The translations under genes and the position numbers were made by a program. 64,000 bases of DNA from Hygrocybe punicea (taxonomy: Eukaryota; Basidiomycota; Agaricomycetes; Agaricales; Hygrophoraceae), in NCBI GenBank assembly GCA_963556145.1, contig OY744463.1, positions 8,122,001-8,186,000 of the forward strand. Direction: 5' to 3'. Shown piece after piece: positions 1 to 10,689 of this stretch. Numbering within the stretch: position 1 is the first letter of the stretch; each line of letters begins with the position of its first letter. A model generated the notes under the pieces. It was not told the DNA's origin, made no database searches, and saw only the letters and a program-made list of their open reading frames with translations.

Positions 1-799
1 AAGGATGTCCAAAAGAAGAAACAATGACAATGAAAAGAAGACAAAGGACAAAATGAAATGAAAAAGGAAGGTGTGCAGTGCAGAATCGTCATGGTGGGTA
101 TTGGAATGGGCATCGGGGTTGGAAGCGGAGCTGGAAACGTAACATCTCCTGTCAAGAACATTCTGGCAAGAAAACATGGTATTGGAGAGACCCTCAATCA
201 CCCAATGAGCATATCACACTCTGCCTCAATGACAGGTGCAGTTTTTAGTTTGTATTGTAATTTCTTGATTCTGACCAAAGGTAGCAGGATACTTTGAAAG
301 ATTGTTTGTGCATGAGTGTCAAAGCAGAAGGAATGTCAGGTAAGAAACAGTGGGAATTCATGAAGCCTAATTTGGGCCACCATGCATGCACATGTCTGTC
401 ATGTGACCATGTTAATGACACCATACAAGAAAACTTTTCTGCAATAATTCCAACAACAATTCTCCCACCAACACCCCAGAACTGGAGGTCTTTACACTTT
501 ACCACAACTTCCCCTGGAGTCTCTGAGGACTCCCTGGGGAAAAGGGGGACTGAAGGGGCACTTCCTGGGGACTTGGTCACCAGCCAAGTCACACCAAAAC
601 AGATGATTCCCTGCTGGGGAATTCTCCCTTCAGTCAGGACTCCCCATGGAGTCCCATTCCCCCATGAATTCCAAGGGGACTCCCCAGGGACTCATTCCCC
701 CAGGAGTCCCCAGAGAATCCCTAGGGAATGCTCCACTTTTTTTGTTAATTATTTATCACAATTATTTATGAAAGGGTTTTATGTAATTAACTGATCCAA
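1..799. other. No gene recognised; GGGACTCC-rich patch
   Basis: I see no protein family on either strand. Positions about 487-735 are a low-complexity patch in which GGGGACTCC, GGAGTCCCC and close variants recur in both orientations, so the patch can fold on itself. The small open frames here have no recognisable domains and read through this patch. Confidence 0.5.
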
Positions 800-1449
800 C
801 ACTCTAATTGAGCATGTGTGCTTGAATCAAGCATCGGCACCCAAAGGAACTTGTTCCGATATAACACCAGTTCAGAGTTGACATCAACTTTGCAAACCAG
901 CCCATTGTCCAACTTTCCTCACTGCTCAAACCAGACGATATTGCCATATACAGGAACATTCAGTGGGGGTATACTATGCTTCTTCACATTGCATAGTACA
1001 ATCAAAGGGGATGCAAGAAAAGGAGTCAATCCAAAAGACCCCTTGTGGTATTTGTGCAACATTTCAGTCTCCCTCTTCACCTGGTTAATCTAATTGGTAT
1101 TTTTTTGAGGGTTAGGATGTTGTGAGGTTGGTGGGGTTTCTCCATGCATAATTGGTGTTGCTTCTATCTTAGTTGGTATTTCAGGATTCTGCAGTAATGT
1201 CAATCTGGATCCAGAGTGGGTGATCAGCATATTGGTGATCTGATCATTATCTGTTTTAAGTAGCAGCAGTATATGAAATCTGATATCTGGGTAGTAATGA
1301 AGTGATTTCAAACTATCCAAGTTGGTGTCATGGAAGATCTCTTGATTTTCTTTCCAGAGGCTCATAGCCTTGTCTACATCAGGGGTATCCTTCCCATGCA
1401 TGAGCAACAGAATGCCTTGAAACATATAGAAGTCAGTCAAGAAGAACAT
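800..1449 (-). pseudogene. Unrecognised decayed coding frame
   Basis: A minus-strand frame of 119 codons runs from 1449 to 1090. A second protein-like stretch continues on the same strand from about 1100 to 800 after a possible intron acceptor (CCAATTAG). The second stretch reads like folded protein (for example HKYHKGSFGLTPFLASPL, then NGLVCKVDV and LYRNKFLWVP) but has an in-frame TGA just after the residues WFEQ. I do not recognise the family. It could be a piece of a transposon protein or a damaged host gene. The stop and the missing 5' part argue against a working gene. Confidence 0.3.
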
Positions 1450-1848
1450 TGAATGTTACCCTCAAAGTTGAGGACATCTGTGAGTCACCAATAGTGATCA
1501 TAACCTGATCTGGATCCAATTCCGATGGGTTACTGAAGTGATCGGAACCTAAGTTGCCATTCTGGTTCCAGATACTTGTTAATATCTAACCTCCTACTTG
1601 CTGCTACTCATGTCAAGATTATATGGGACCTCAATGTTTTATGGTCATGTATGGATGATGTGGAACCAGTTGTGAGTATTCGGATCAAGCGCCTTTATTG
1701 GTGTTGAAAACCAGTTATGATACTGGATAGTTATTGCTCTCCTGTACCAAACAGAACCTCATGGTCACAGCAATCATATAGGTGATATGTGAAAGAGTAA
1801 CCTCAGCCTGATTCTCACTATCCACTTGAGATTAAAAGTAGAGTACAT
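1450..1848. other. Intergenic, nothing recognised
   Basis: About 400 bases between two minus-strand frames. I see no open frame of note, no RNA gene and no clear repeat. Confidence 0.4.
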
Positions 1849-4263
1849 TCATAGATCGTCAATTTCTGGATCTGGGACTTGTACCATACCACTGGAAACC
1901 CTAGTCCATCTTCTCACTCTAATCGACAGCTCTTGGACTTTTGGAAGTAAAGTACCTACATGAGATACAAATATCTCCTTATTCCTCAGTGAACCACCCC
2001 AACCAGTTGATGATGAAACATGAAGTTCCATCAACTGCTTCATTGCCGAAAGATTGTGTATTGCCTGCTCCACATAAGTGGGTCCTGGAATTGTGGACTG
2101 AATTTTGTATGTTGGTTATTCAAGGATAAGATAGTATGGTGTAAATAACTCACAGGGCGAGTTCCCCAACCATCCTGCACAGTAACACTCTGCAATGGGA
2201 ATGAGGAGGGTTGATGGCATATATCATGAGGATCTCTCAAAGAATTGTTCCGAAAACATCAACCATATTTTCGACCTTGTCGATGGGGAGCCAAGGCGGG
2301 AGAGTACAAGCATAAATCGTTCAATGGTAACCGCCCACTTGCACACGCTCTGTGACTTGAGGACACAACAGTCTCAGCAAGTAAGCACAGACAGGACAGC
2401 ACCGTTTAGATATACCGATGAGTGTTTTGTTGACATGCTGCATTGACGAATCTACATGTCAGAGTGCCCGCAAACATCACAATACAACTTACGTTGAACT
2501 CCCGGACCTCCTTCTGATCTTGTAAAAGACTCACAAGGCATGCTTTGCAGTGCAGAGTGCCCTCAAAATCGACCACAGGTTTCGTATCCCTGAACTTACC
2601 AAACTCGATGAGGGTTGAGATGACAGTGTTGGCAGTTAGGTAGGATCGTGAGAGTCCAGTGTGGCAAACAGTCTCCGAATGACAGCCTGCCAAGATTTCA
2701 TCTTCTGATCGGGAAGAGTGATAGAGATCAGTTTGAATGAGAGTGTGGGTGTCGTTGTCGTTTGAGACAACTTGCGACCCAAGACACACAAAGTCTTTAC
2801 AGCCTTGATATGGCTGACCTGCCGGTGCAACCATTGCATGTATTTAGTGACTGTGGCAGTCCATGAAGCTGATTCCATTGACCATAATTCAACGTGATTA
2901 ATGTCAGCGTCTTCAACTTCCCCATCTAAATCCCCCTCAATGTCAGCAATCGTTATGCTGGCATCAAGATTTTGGGAGGCGCCAGGGACAGAAGTACTCG
3001 AATATGCTTCATTTTGGGACTGCACGTCGAGGGCATTCAGTAGTACAGTTTCAATCCTGGCAAAATGAACCGGCGCAGCTGAAGAACAAACAACCAACTA
3101 AAGAAGCTGTCCGCATAGTGTGACACGCTCAACGGCATCTTGTAACAACCTTTCCTTCGCGGGTGGTTGGAGGCCAGAAATATCAGGGACATCCCTCAAA
3201 GGAGATCCCGTGAACTGACGGAGAAAGGAGAGAGACTGCTTGAAGTCGTTGGGAGCGCTAATGAGAAGAGTGTGGAATTCCTGGCAGGTATCCGACGTAT
3301 AGAACGTCGGTTCAGCCTCAAGTTGAACCTTTTTTTTGCAGTTGACGAAGTTCAAGCATGCCCACCAAGTTTGAAACATCGACATTGATGTCGTTAAGAT
3401 ACACCATCATGGCTGGTGTCGTGAGCATGGTGAGAAAGTTAAGATCATGGCTAAGTTGTGAGTTGTTAAGAGGTTGGACGTTGCAGAATGGGAGGTAGAT
3501 TAGATGTTCTGGCGTGATCGACCGCAGAGATGACAAGAGTCGTCCAGATTCTTTGTGGATCAATCATTGATACATTCTCGGCAAGGATCTGGCAACAACA
3601 TAGTAGGTGAAAGCGATTTCTGCTGCAAATTTCTCCTCGTCGGAACCAGATGCGGATTTAATATACTGGTTCAGGAGCAATCTCACGGCAGCCACATGGT
3701 CTTGGAATGGCTGCACATTGCTATGCATGGTCAGACCAGCATGGAGAGCAAGACCCGTACATTGGCACTTACCCTGAATTCAAAATGTCCTTGAGTGGAT
3801 CTGAGACATCGATGACGCTGTCTACTGGCGTCAAAATTTCATAGTCATCCATTGATGTGTCAACATAGGCCGAGTTCTGGTGGTCGCTATCATCAATGAA
3901 TTGACCGTCTTGACCTTCTTTAAGATGCGATACTGCGACCAACGACTCGGAATGAAGTGTTACCAACACTTCCAAAGGTTCACTGCCATGAAGTTTGGTA
4001 GTGACCAATGCAATTACCTCATTTTCTCGTACAAGTAGGAGCGCGAGGGTGGTTAAATACCGGAGGTCTCGGCCCTTGTATTCAATGAGGCAGGGACCAA
4101 CAGATTGGTTTAGCCAACCCTCGGGTAAAGTAGGCCGTAAGGCATGGATCATGGTGGTAATGGTTCGAAAAGTGTAAATCAAATCTTGCTTGTTGTCAGA
4201 GTTGCAGGCACGGCTGCTTAGGTTGAATCTATCCGGAACATGTTTTCTCGGTGACACTATCAT
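1849..4263 (-). pseudogene. OTT_1508-like deaminase, decayed
   Basis: A multi-exon gene on the minus strand starts at ATG 4263 and ends at 1849. Visible introns are 3721-3772 (52 nt), 2438-2492 (55 nt) and one near 2090-2145. Two segments identify it: DFEGTLHCKACL (codons around 2535-2570) and, just after the 55-nt intron, IGISKRCCPVC (around 2388-2415). These correspond to the HCE and CCxxC zinc and catalytic motifs of OTT_1508-like deaminases, a nucleotide/nucleic-acid deaminase superfamily branch expanded in Agaricomycetes. The expected catalytic Glu after His-Cys is Lys here (2544-2546). The gene is broken: in-frame TGA at 3564-3566, TAG at 3098-3100, TGA at 2321-2323; a frame change at an A8 run (3330-3337) and others near 2640 and 2235. 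The upstream domain (4263-2700) is alpha-helical-looking and otherwise unassigned. Family call fairly sure; exon borders approximate. Confidence 0.7.
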
Positions 4264-4423
4264 CTATATCGTTTAGGTCAGTGCCATTGGTCGGTGTTCA
4301 TAATGGGGTTTGATATCAGTGTTGTGCTGGTTATTGACAGTCATGAAAACACTTCTCATGTGAAATGAACAATGATGAGTCAGTGCAAAGGGCTCATGTG
4401 AAATGTTTGAGCAAGGGGTAGAC

Positions 4424-4989
4424 ATGTTTGCAGACAATAGTAGATCCCTCACATTGGCTGCCAAGGTGAGCAGTAAATGACATGTGGTGTGGTTCATGAT
4501 TTGAGGTTGTTTTTGCAGGCTCAGGCACAAGCCCGACACCGAGCAAAGAAGAAGGCACACACTGAGCAGGTATGGGAGTCCCTTCATGCTTGACCTTATT
4601 CGCTGAATCCCTGTCCTATTCAGTTAGAAGATGAAATGGAGCGGCTTTCTGAATTATTCAAGCTCATGGCGACAGCCATGGGCTTCAGCGAAACACAGCT
4701 CGAGGTGCTGCCTGATTTACTCCTTATGGGCCGGACCCCAGGGAATAGATATGAGATTGAAGCCAAAACGCTGCTGAATGCCGTGGCACGAGTCCAGCCT
4801 ATCCTTCAACACATCAACAGTGCGGGCCCTCTGCCTGATCCGTCTAATCAATGTGTATTCACGCAATGGGAATGTGTGCAAGCAGGGAGTTCTCGAAAGG
4901 TCAGTCGAAGGCGCCGTACTGTCGTAATCAATGAGCGAATTTGCATGGCAGGTCTCTCCTCACTGGACTGGGCTTTTGATTCCCTATGA
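4424..4989 (+). CDS. Small bZIP-like protein, intact, 3 exons
   Basis: Three exons join in frame: 4424-4465, 4519-4569 and 4624-4989, with introns of 53 and 54 nt that start GTGAGC and GTATGG and end in CAG. The product is 152 residues. Residues about 15-33 read AQAQARHRAKKKAHTEQLE, which resembles the basic region and first leucine of a bZIP transcription factor. Residues 31-60 continue as a helix with spaced Leu and Met. The rest is a helical segment with LPDLLL, followed by a basic RKVSRRRR patch that could act in nuclear import. The conserved Asn of a classical bZIP basic region is not evident, so DNA binding is inferred. The start is the first ATG before the basic exon. A damaged paralogue with the same exon plan lies convergently at 5368-5845. 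Confidence 0.6.
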
Positions 4990-5367
4990 CACCAACCAAC
5001 GCCCCCGCCCCCCCTCATTCGATAACCAAGATTTTACCGATGGCCGTGCGGCAATCCACGGCTATGCCTTATGTACCCCGGCCTTTGGACCGGGGGCTTA
5101 GTTGTCAAACGCTGGTATGCATCAACACAATGTAACCAAACGTAGTAGTCACCCTGTGAGATTTTGTACATTTTTATCTCAACAAATACTCCATTCCATT
5201 TTTTATTGAACGAGTGAAAAATAGTAGATAATCCGCAAAGTCTAAATTCTGCATGCCGGCGAAAGTGCATGCAAGGTTGTGACAACATACTCTGCATTTC
5301 CTCTAGAATCGACAACATTCTAGCATGGCAATTGAGTCATCAGCTGCAACTCGGAAGAAAGAGTGAA
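4990..5367. other. Convergent spacer with two GC-rich hairpins
   Basis: This spacer lies between two convergent bZIP-like genes. It starts with a C-rich tract (about 4999-5015). It holds two adjacent inverted repeats: GCCGTG (5043-5048) with CACGGC (5057-5062), and CCCCGG (5076-5081) with CCGGGG (5090-5095). They could fold in the 3' transcripts of either gene or mark a small inserted element. No gene is recognised; a 94-codon minus-strand frame here has no family features. Confidence 0.4.
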
Positions 5368-5845
5368 TCAACATACCTTGCACGGAAATTTCATTGCGTC
5401 GAATGTTTTCTGTTTCTGCTGCCCTTTCAATTCCTGGACAAAAGAATGGGCGATTCGGCGGGTTGGCTTGACAAAGTCGACACCAATGTCTTTGAGAACA
5501 CGCTGGACAGCATCTAGTGCTGTCAATAGGTCGTCCACCTCGGCTTCACAATTTCTCCAGGATTGGCAGCTGGGCAGAAGCAAACTGGGAATTGCTAAGA
5601 TTTGAGTTTTGGAATATCCTAACGAGATTTGTAGGGACTTGAAGAAGTTGGCGTATTGCTGTGCTTGGACCTCCAACTGGGTCGTAGATTGTGTCATTTG
5701 CACTCGAACCAAAGTTAACAAACTCACCTGGGTTTCATAGTCCTTCTACTTTTTCCGGTGTCGAGCTTGTGCTAAGTTCTATAGAGAAGTCAAAAACAAC
5801 AAAGCTCTTAGATATTGTGATCAAACCCACCTTCGCCACAGACAT
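5368..5845 (-). pseudogene. bZIP-like paralogue with in-frame TAG
   Basis: The exons are 5845-5831, 5778-5728 and 5676-5368, with introns of 52 and 51 nt. The layout matches the intact neighbour at 4424-4989: a very short first exon, a second exon of exactly 51 nt that carries the basic region, then a long last exon. The second exon reads AQARHRKK, then TAG (5746-5748), then KDYETQ. The last exon starts LEVQAQQYANFF and contains LGYSKTQILAIP, parallel to MGFSETQLEVLP in the neighbour. A single C-to-T change from CAG (Gln) would create the TAG. The frame is otherwise open to its natural end, for 124 codons. It is either a recent pseudogene or truncated after 15 residues. Confidence 0.6.
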
Positions 5846-6039
5846 TTCTTGAAGAAACCAACCTAACCCTAATTTTCTTCCAGTTCAATGAATGAAGCAA
5901 CTTGATAAGCGGATCCCGTGATATACTTACCCAGATATGTGGCAGAACAAAAGAATTGACATGTACGATTCACAATGTACTTGAAATTCATCACTAATTC
6001 CTTGGATTTTCCTCCGCAGATACTCCCTTTCCAAAGCCC

Positions 6040-6150
6040 AGCTTATTAGTGTTGCCACGGTGCGGTCCAGCTCGGCTCTGCTACGGCTAACAATGGCTAA
6101 CCCATATATGGGTTATTAGCCGGACTGGACCGTTGTGGCAATGGCTAAAC
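6040..6150. repeat. Hairpin (MITE-like) palindromic element
   Basis: The left arm TTGCCAC...CGGTCCAG (about 6052-6070) is matched in inverse by CTGGACCG...GTGGCAA (about 6125-6141). The centre is a perfect palindrome, TAACCCATATATGGGTTA. The whole can form one long stem. No coding capacity. This is the form expected of a miniature inverted-repeat element, but I did not identify a target-site duplication. Confidence 0.55.
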
Positions 6151-6224
6151 CATGGTTAACCGTCCAAAAAAGGCAATTTGTAGTGTCACATATATAATTA
6201 TTTTGTATTTACTGTTTTGTCATC

Positions 6225-6668
6225 GCTCACCTGTACAAAGTACTAGTGAGTATTCCTAGAGACTCATCGTTTGCCTGTACAAAGTACAAGTGAGCTTTTA
6301 TCTTGGCTTAGGCGCTCCCTCGTTCCCTCGATCCATCCTTGTTCGCCTGTACAAAGTACACGCGGGCTCCAGGCAAATCTTTGTTCAGGCATGCTTACTA
6401 CGTTCTCATTCGCCCATACAAAGTACCAGCAAGCTCTTGGCTCAGACTCTCCCTCATTCCGTCCTCGTTCGCCCGTACAAAGTACACGTGGGCTCCAGGC
6501 AAATCTTCATTTGGGCACGCTTACTACATTCTCGTTCGCCCATACAAAGTACCAGCGAGCTCCAGTCCCTCTTGGCTTAGAGGCATGTCCTCGTTTGCCC
6601 ATACAATACACGCGGGCTCTCAGGCAAATCTTCGTTCAGGCATGCTTACTACGTTCTCATTCAGGGAC
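6225..6668. repeat. GTACAAAGTAC minisatellite
   Basis: Imperfect tandem units are built on CGCCTGTACAAAGTAC, alternating with GCCCATACAAAGTACCAG and joined by a block containing GGCAAATCTTCGTTCAGGCA and TTACTACGTTCTC. The higher-order period is about 125 bp (units near 6345, 6471 and 6596). Three overlapping open frames across it are by-products of the repeat. Confidence 0.7.
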
Positions 6669-6719
6669 CCATAGTTGGTAAAACAGCCCATTTTTTGCAT
6701 CAAAATTTTGAGCCAGAGA

Positions 6720-7370
6720 GTCTCAGAATCGGTAGGATATATCATCGTAAGCATTTTGAACCCCATATAAACAAATTTGGCAGTCGCGTTCTTGAGTTAT
6801 GCCTAAAATGGTGGTTACCAGGTGACCATGGCCCCACGCCAGTCACAGGCCTCTAAAAATCATACTTTTGGTCCCATTCATTAGATATACCATATACACT
6901 ATTGGGACAGCCTTATACCTGATTTTTAGAGACTTTGGTGTCTGTGATTTTGAGTAATCAGGGGTTAGGGGGTGAACTTGGTCCCAAGACACTCACAGGC
7001 CTCTAAAAATCATACTTTTGGTCCCATTCATTAGATATACTATATACACTATTGGGACAGCCTTATACCTGATTTTTAGAGACTTTGGTGTCTGTGATTT
7101 TGAGTAATCAGGGGTTAGGGGGTGAACTTGGTCCCAAGACACTCACAGGCCTCTAAAAATCATACTTTTGGTCCCATTCATTAGATATACTATATACACT
7201 ATTGGGACAGCCCAATATTCTATTTTTAGACCATTTGATGTCTGAGATTTTGAGCACTTGGGAGTCAGCAGGTGAACTTCACTCACAGCACTCTGAAACT
7301 CAGGATTTTGCTCCCATACATTAGATATACTATACACTATTTGGACATCAGAGTATGTGACTTTTAAAAT
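6720..7370. repeat. 150-bp tandem repeat, about four units
   Basis: The block starting CAGGCCTCTAAAAATCATAC begins at 6846, 6996 and 7146, a period of exactly 150 bp. The first two full units are almost identical. The third diverges halfway, and a fourth partial unit runs to about 7370. No open frame is conserved through the units. Confidence 0.8.
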
Positions 7371-8096
7371 CTCTTGTCTGGCTTTTCCAGTTGGATACTT
7401 GGACTGTTAGAGGTAACCACCTCACGGAATTTGACTTTGTTTACATCTTCGTCGCTACTAAGTCGTCTTGTGTTATGACATTATCTTCATTCAACACTTA
7501 GTTTAGAGACATCTTGAATCCTGGGCTTGTATGGTAGTGCATTTCTTCTTTAGCACAAATATAAAGTGTCCAAGTCACTCACATCCTGTCTCACATCCTT
7601 ACTGGCTCTCAATTGTGAGCACAAAAGCTTTCTCATGTTCATTTACAATCCAACTTTTACAGCCATTTTCATAATTCATGGCAGTAAATGCACTTTTTTC
7701 AATCAAATAAAAAATGTGGACTTAGTAGAATTTTGAGTGCTGTGTTTTGTATCTCATGAAATACTGCATGGCATGCAGATTGAGATGGTTATAGAGCGAA
7801 AGTCGTACTATTTCTTAAGGGCTATCTACTCCTGGAACTACATTTGAACAATATTTAGTGTATGGTGAGTGGTGGATTAAATAAAAGGTACACCAGTAGC
7901 TTTTGACATCCAAAATGATTTTGTCCAATTCTGGCATCAAATGAGCTCCTATGAAGAAGATTGTAGGGAGAAAATTATTTATTTTTACAAGGGCTTAGAA
8001 GTACATATACTGTGTTTTTCCTTATTTTTGTTCTTGGATCGATAAAACTGAATGGCCACGGGGACCCCAGAAAAAACTTCAAGCCCTGTCATCCTA
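7371..8096. other. AT-rich intergenic, nothing recognised
   Basis: AT-rich sequence with no recognisable gene, RNA or repeat on either strand. Confidence 0.4.
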
Positions 8097-8179
8097 TACA
8101 GTGGCTTGTCACAAAAAAAAAAAAAAAAAAACAGAAAAAAATCTGTTTTTTGGCGACAAGCTTTTCCGAATCCACTGTA
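8097..8179. repeat. A-rich fold-back sequence
   Basis: TACAGTGG (8097-8104) and CTTGTC (8105-8110) are matched in inverse by GACAAG (8155-8160) and CCACTGTA (8172-8179), with a run of about 19 A residues inside the loop. This is a fold-back structure. It could be a small non-autonomous element or a processed-RNA remnant. Confidence 0.4.
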
Positions 8180-8455
8180 AAACAGCTGAATACAGTCATA
8201 GTAACCCCCCTCGGTTAGATCAAAAATATTTCTGAACTAATTTTGACACTCGAAACATTCCGATTGTGCGTTTGCCAATCCTCGGCATGTAACCTCACCC
8301 GGCACTCCCAATTTGCTTGGGGTTTCAGCCGCACCCAATGTATGTTGAAAACTTATCATTTCCTGCAGGAAGCCACCCATTATTGGTAACGGTCTGTTAA
8401 AAATATTGCATCATCATTTTGTGCACCTTGTGGTACTGGAATATATGAATTACAA
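8180..8455. other. 3' flank of the sirtuin gene
   Basis: Sequence downstream of the minus-strand sirtuin gene. No gene is recognised. Confidence 0.4.
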
Positions 8456-9637
8456 TCACCATCTCCATGATGGTCGGAGGTCCAACCTCTGCTGTACATA
8501 ACAATTGGCATCATTTGGGAGATCTTTGAACCTCCCTTGCATTTTCGATGCAGAAACCTTGTCCATCTGGTCTTGGAGTATCATAGCAAACTCTTGGCAG
8601 TCACCTTTGATCCACACATCAAACACACCCTCCCACCCACGTCGTGAAGGAAATTCATCATTGAGATATATTGATTGGAGAGACAATGCAATTGTCGATT
8701 GCTGTTGTCGGTGCAGCATATCGGAAAACATTCGAACGGTCTTGGAAGCACCAGGAATCTTTAAACTGGTCCCCACAACCAACAACAGGTCCGCTTGACC
8801 TTCAAAGCGGGAGCTGGTAGTACGCCCGAGGTCACTATCCCGGAAATCCACAATCTCTTCCTCTCGGGCCCGGGGATGTTGTTCTCCATACAAGACAATA
8901 TTGGGTCGCATTCGTGGCACGGGTGTAATTCGTTTTCCTGATTCTCCACGCATTTTAATTCTTGACATGCACTGGGGGCATTCCGGCAGGTTTCCAGCTT
9001 GCATACTGGTATAGTATACTTCAAGGAAAGCAAGCGAGCAACAGCTGTCACAACGTAGATGCTCTAGGGTCCCATGTAAAGGTACACATCTTGCTGGACG
9101 GTTTTCGGGGTCATGTTCTCGATGCATGGGAAGGCCAGCCTTAAGTTCGAGGCTGTCTATGTTTTGTGTGTATACCCTGAGTAGCGATTTCCGTTCCTCA
9201 AATGCATGAAGGATTTGGTGAAATCGGGTAGGCCGGGCGACGAGCGATTTCTTGGCGAGAATAGCCATTAGTTGACAGTGCAACAACAACTGTTGGGGTG
9301 TCTTTTCGTTGAAGAGAAGGTCAAGCATAACTCGGCCGAAAAGATTAAACAACAAACCTTTAATGCAGAACAGTTAAACAGCTCCTCAACCTTGACATTT
9401 GGCAACTCTGGTACTCCTGTACTGTACAATCCCTCTTTGCCTCCGAATGGCGGAATTCCTGCAGCAACTGATATTCCCGCACCTACATTTGAGATAAGAA
9501 CAGATAAATTCTAGAAATTATGCGGTGTTACCACAGATAACAACGATTCGATTCGCTTTCAATATGGCATTGGGGACATCTTGTGCGAATTCATTTTTGG
9601 TGGTAAAAGAGCTAATCTCCACTGTTGAAAGCACCAT
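8456..9637 (-). CDS. Sir2-family (Hst3/Hst4-type) protein, 3 exons
   Basis: Exons 9637-9532, 9482-9358 and 9301-8456 join in frame through introns of 49 and 56 nt to give 358 residues. Sirtuin landmarks appear in order: VVICGAGIS (NAD-binding loop, about residues 32-40), YTQNID, LHGT (catalytic His), the zinc pairs CDSC and CPQC, RPNIVLYGE, VVGTSLKIPG and a C-terminal VWIKGDCQEFA. The ELFNCSAL segment and spacing resemble the Hst3/Hst4 subfamily, NAD-dependent deacetylases that remove histone H3 K56 acetylation in the yeasts. The usual GIPDFR is GIPPFGG here: the Asp and Arg that contact NAD are replaced, so activity is uncertain. These changes are not single C-to-T events, and there are no stops, so this may be a diverged paralogue rather than a decaying gene. 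The start is the first ATG upstream of the Rossmann loop. Confidence 0.85.
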
Positions 9638-10688
9638 CACAATAAATTTGAAAGCGTGTGGACACTGGGTATGGAAGAAAGACTCAAGTTTAATTAACCG
9701 GGTCTGAGATCTGAGATCTGAGAACTAGTCACCGATTTAGATCACACTTCTACCATTTTCTTGGTGATTACACTCAAGCTGTGTCGGCGAGTGACATTCC
9801 TTGCTTCTTCCATTTATCTCACCAACCTCCTCTCCATTCCCCAGCCCATGTTGCAGTGTCCCTTTATGCTGTACTCGTCGATATCTTGCTCTCAGGATCA
9901 TTTTCATTGACCTCCGTGTCACAACCGCCTCATTCAGCAAACCAGCTTTGCAAGTATGTCACCCTCGTCACTCACCCCATCCGCTTCTCCCTCCAATTCC
10001 TGTCCACCTAAGCTCATCATAATTCTTTTGCTTTTTCAGCACATTGTTACAGCATTGCATATGGTAACGTATCTGCACTCGGACATTGTTAGGTTTCTGA
10101 AATTCTCAGCTGGGAGATTTGGAACTCATTCGGTCTCAATCCACAGGTGCGTCTGCTGTCATCCTCATGTCTTATCTTTGTTAATGGATTGGATGGTAAG
10201 ATTGTCGAGAAATGTGTAGACAAGATTGCTCCTGTATCCAAAGACCTCTCCAACCAAAGTTCTAAGAAAGACGTTCACATCGTAATGTTTTGTGTTTTGG
10301 ATGATCAGATTTCACTCCACTCGGTGAACATTTATTTCCTAAAATAAGTCAAAACACTTGTGCATGTAACTGTTTTGTATTCTATTAATTCACCACAAGC
10401 CTTGAGTCAATAGAGTCAGCACTTTCTATACAACCCTTGCATCAGACAACTCCTTGCATTGATGTGGAAATGAGACCACACCATCTTTTTCTTTCACGAA
10501 CATTTGACAATTCCTGCCCTGCAAGCTCCAAGCTTCAAGCTTCAAGCTTCAAGATATTTGTCATGTTACTAGGAACCACAACCTATTTCCGGATAAGACA
10601 CAGTAGTTACCAAAAATGTACATTCATTGATGTAGCACGTGACTAATTGGCACAGCTAGCAGAATCACTTGCGAAGCAAAGCTTGTAT
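9638..10688. other. Intergenic, no gene recognised
   Basis: This is the 5' flank of the sirtuin gene. It holds a short GATCTGA triplication (about 9702-9722) and an AGCTTCA triplication (about 10529-10550). Several short open frames on the plus strand (9781-10347) have no family features, and I do not call them. Confidence 0.4.
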
Positions 10689-10689
10689 G

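Noticed and set aside
2237..2239. A further TGA nonsense change in the deaminase relic
   Set aside because: A frame change seems to occur at the same place, so the stop may only reflect reading past the shift; I left it out of the C-to-T list.
6271..6681. Three overlapping plus-strand frames of 96-136 codons
   Set aside because: They are three phases of the same GTACAAAGTAC minisatellite.
9781..10347. Several overlapping plus-strand frames of 66-87 codons upstream of the sirtuin gene
   Set aside because: No domain features and no consistent splicing; compatible with chance open frames.
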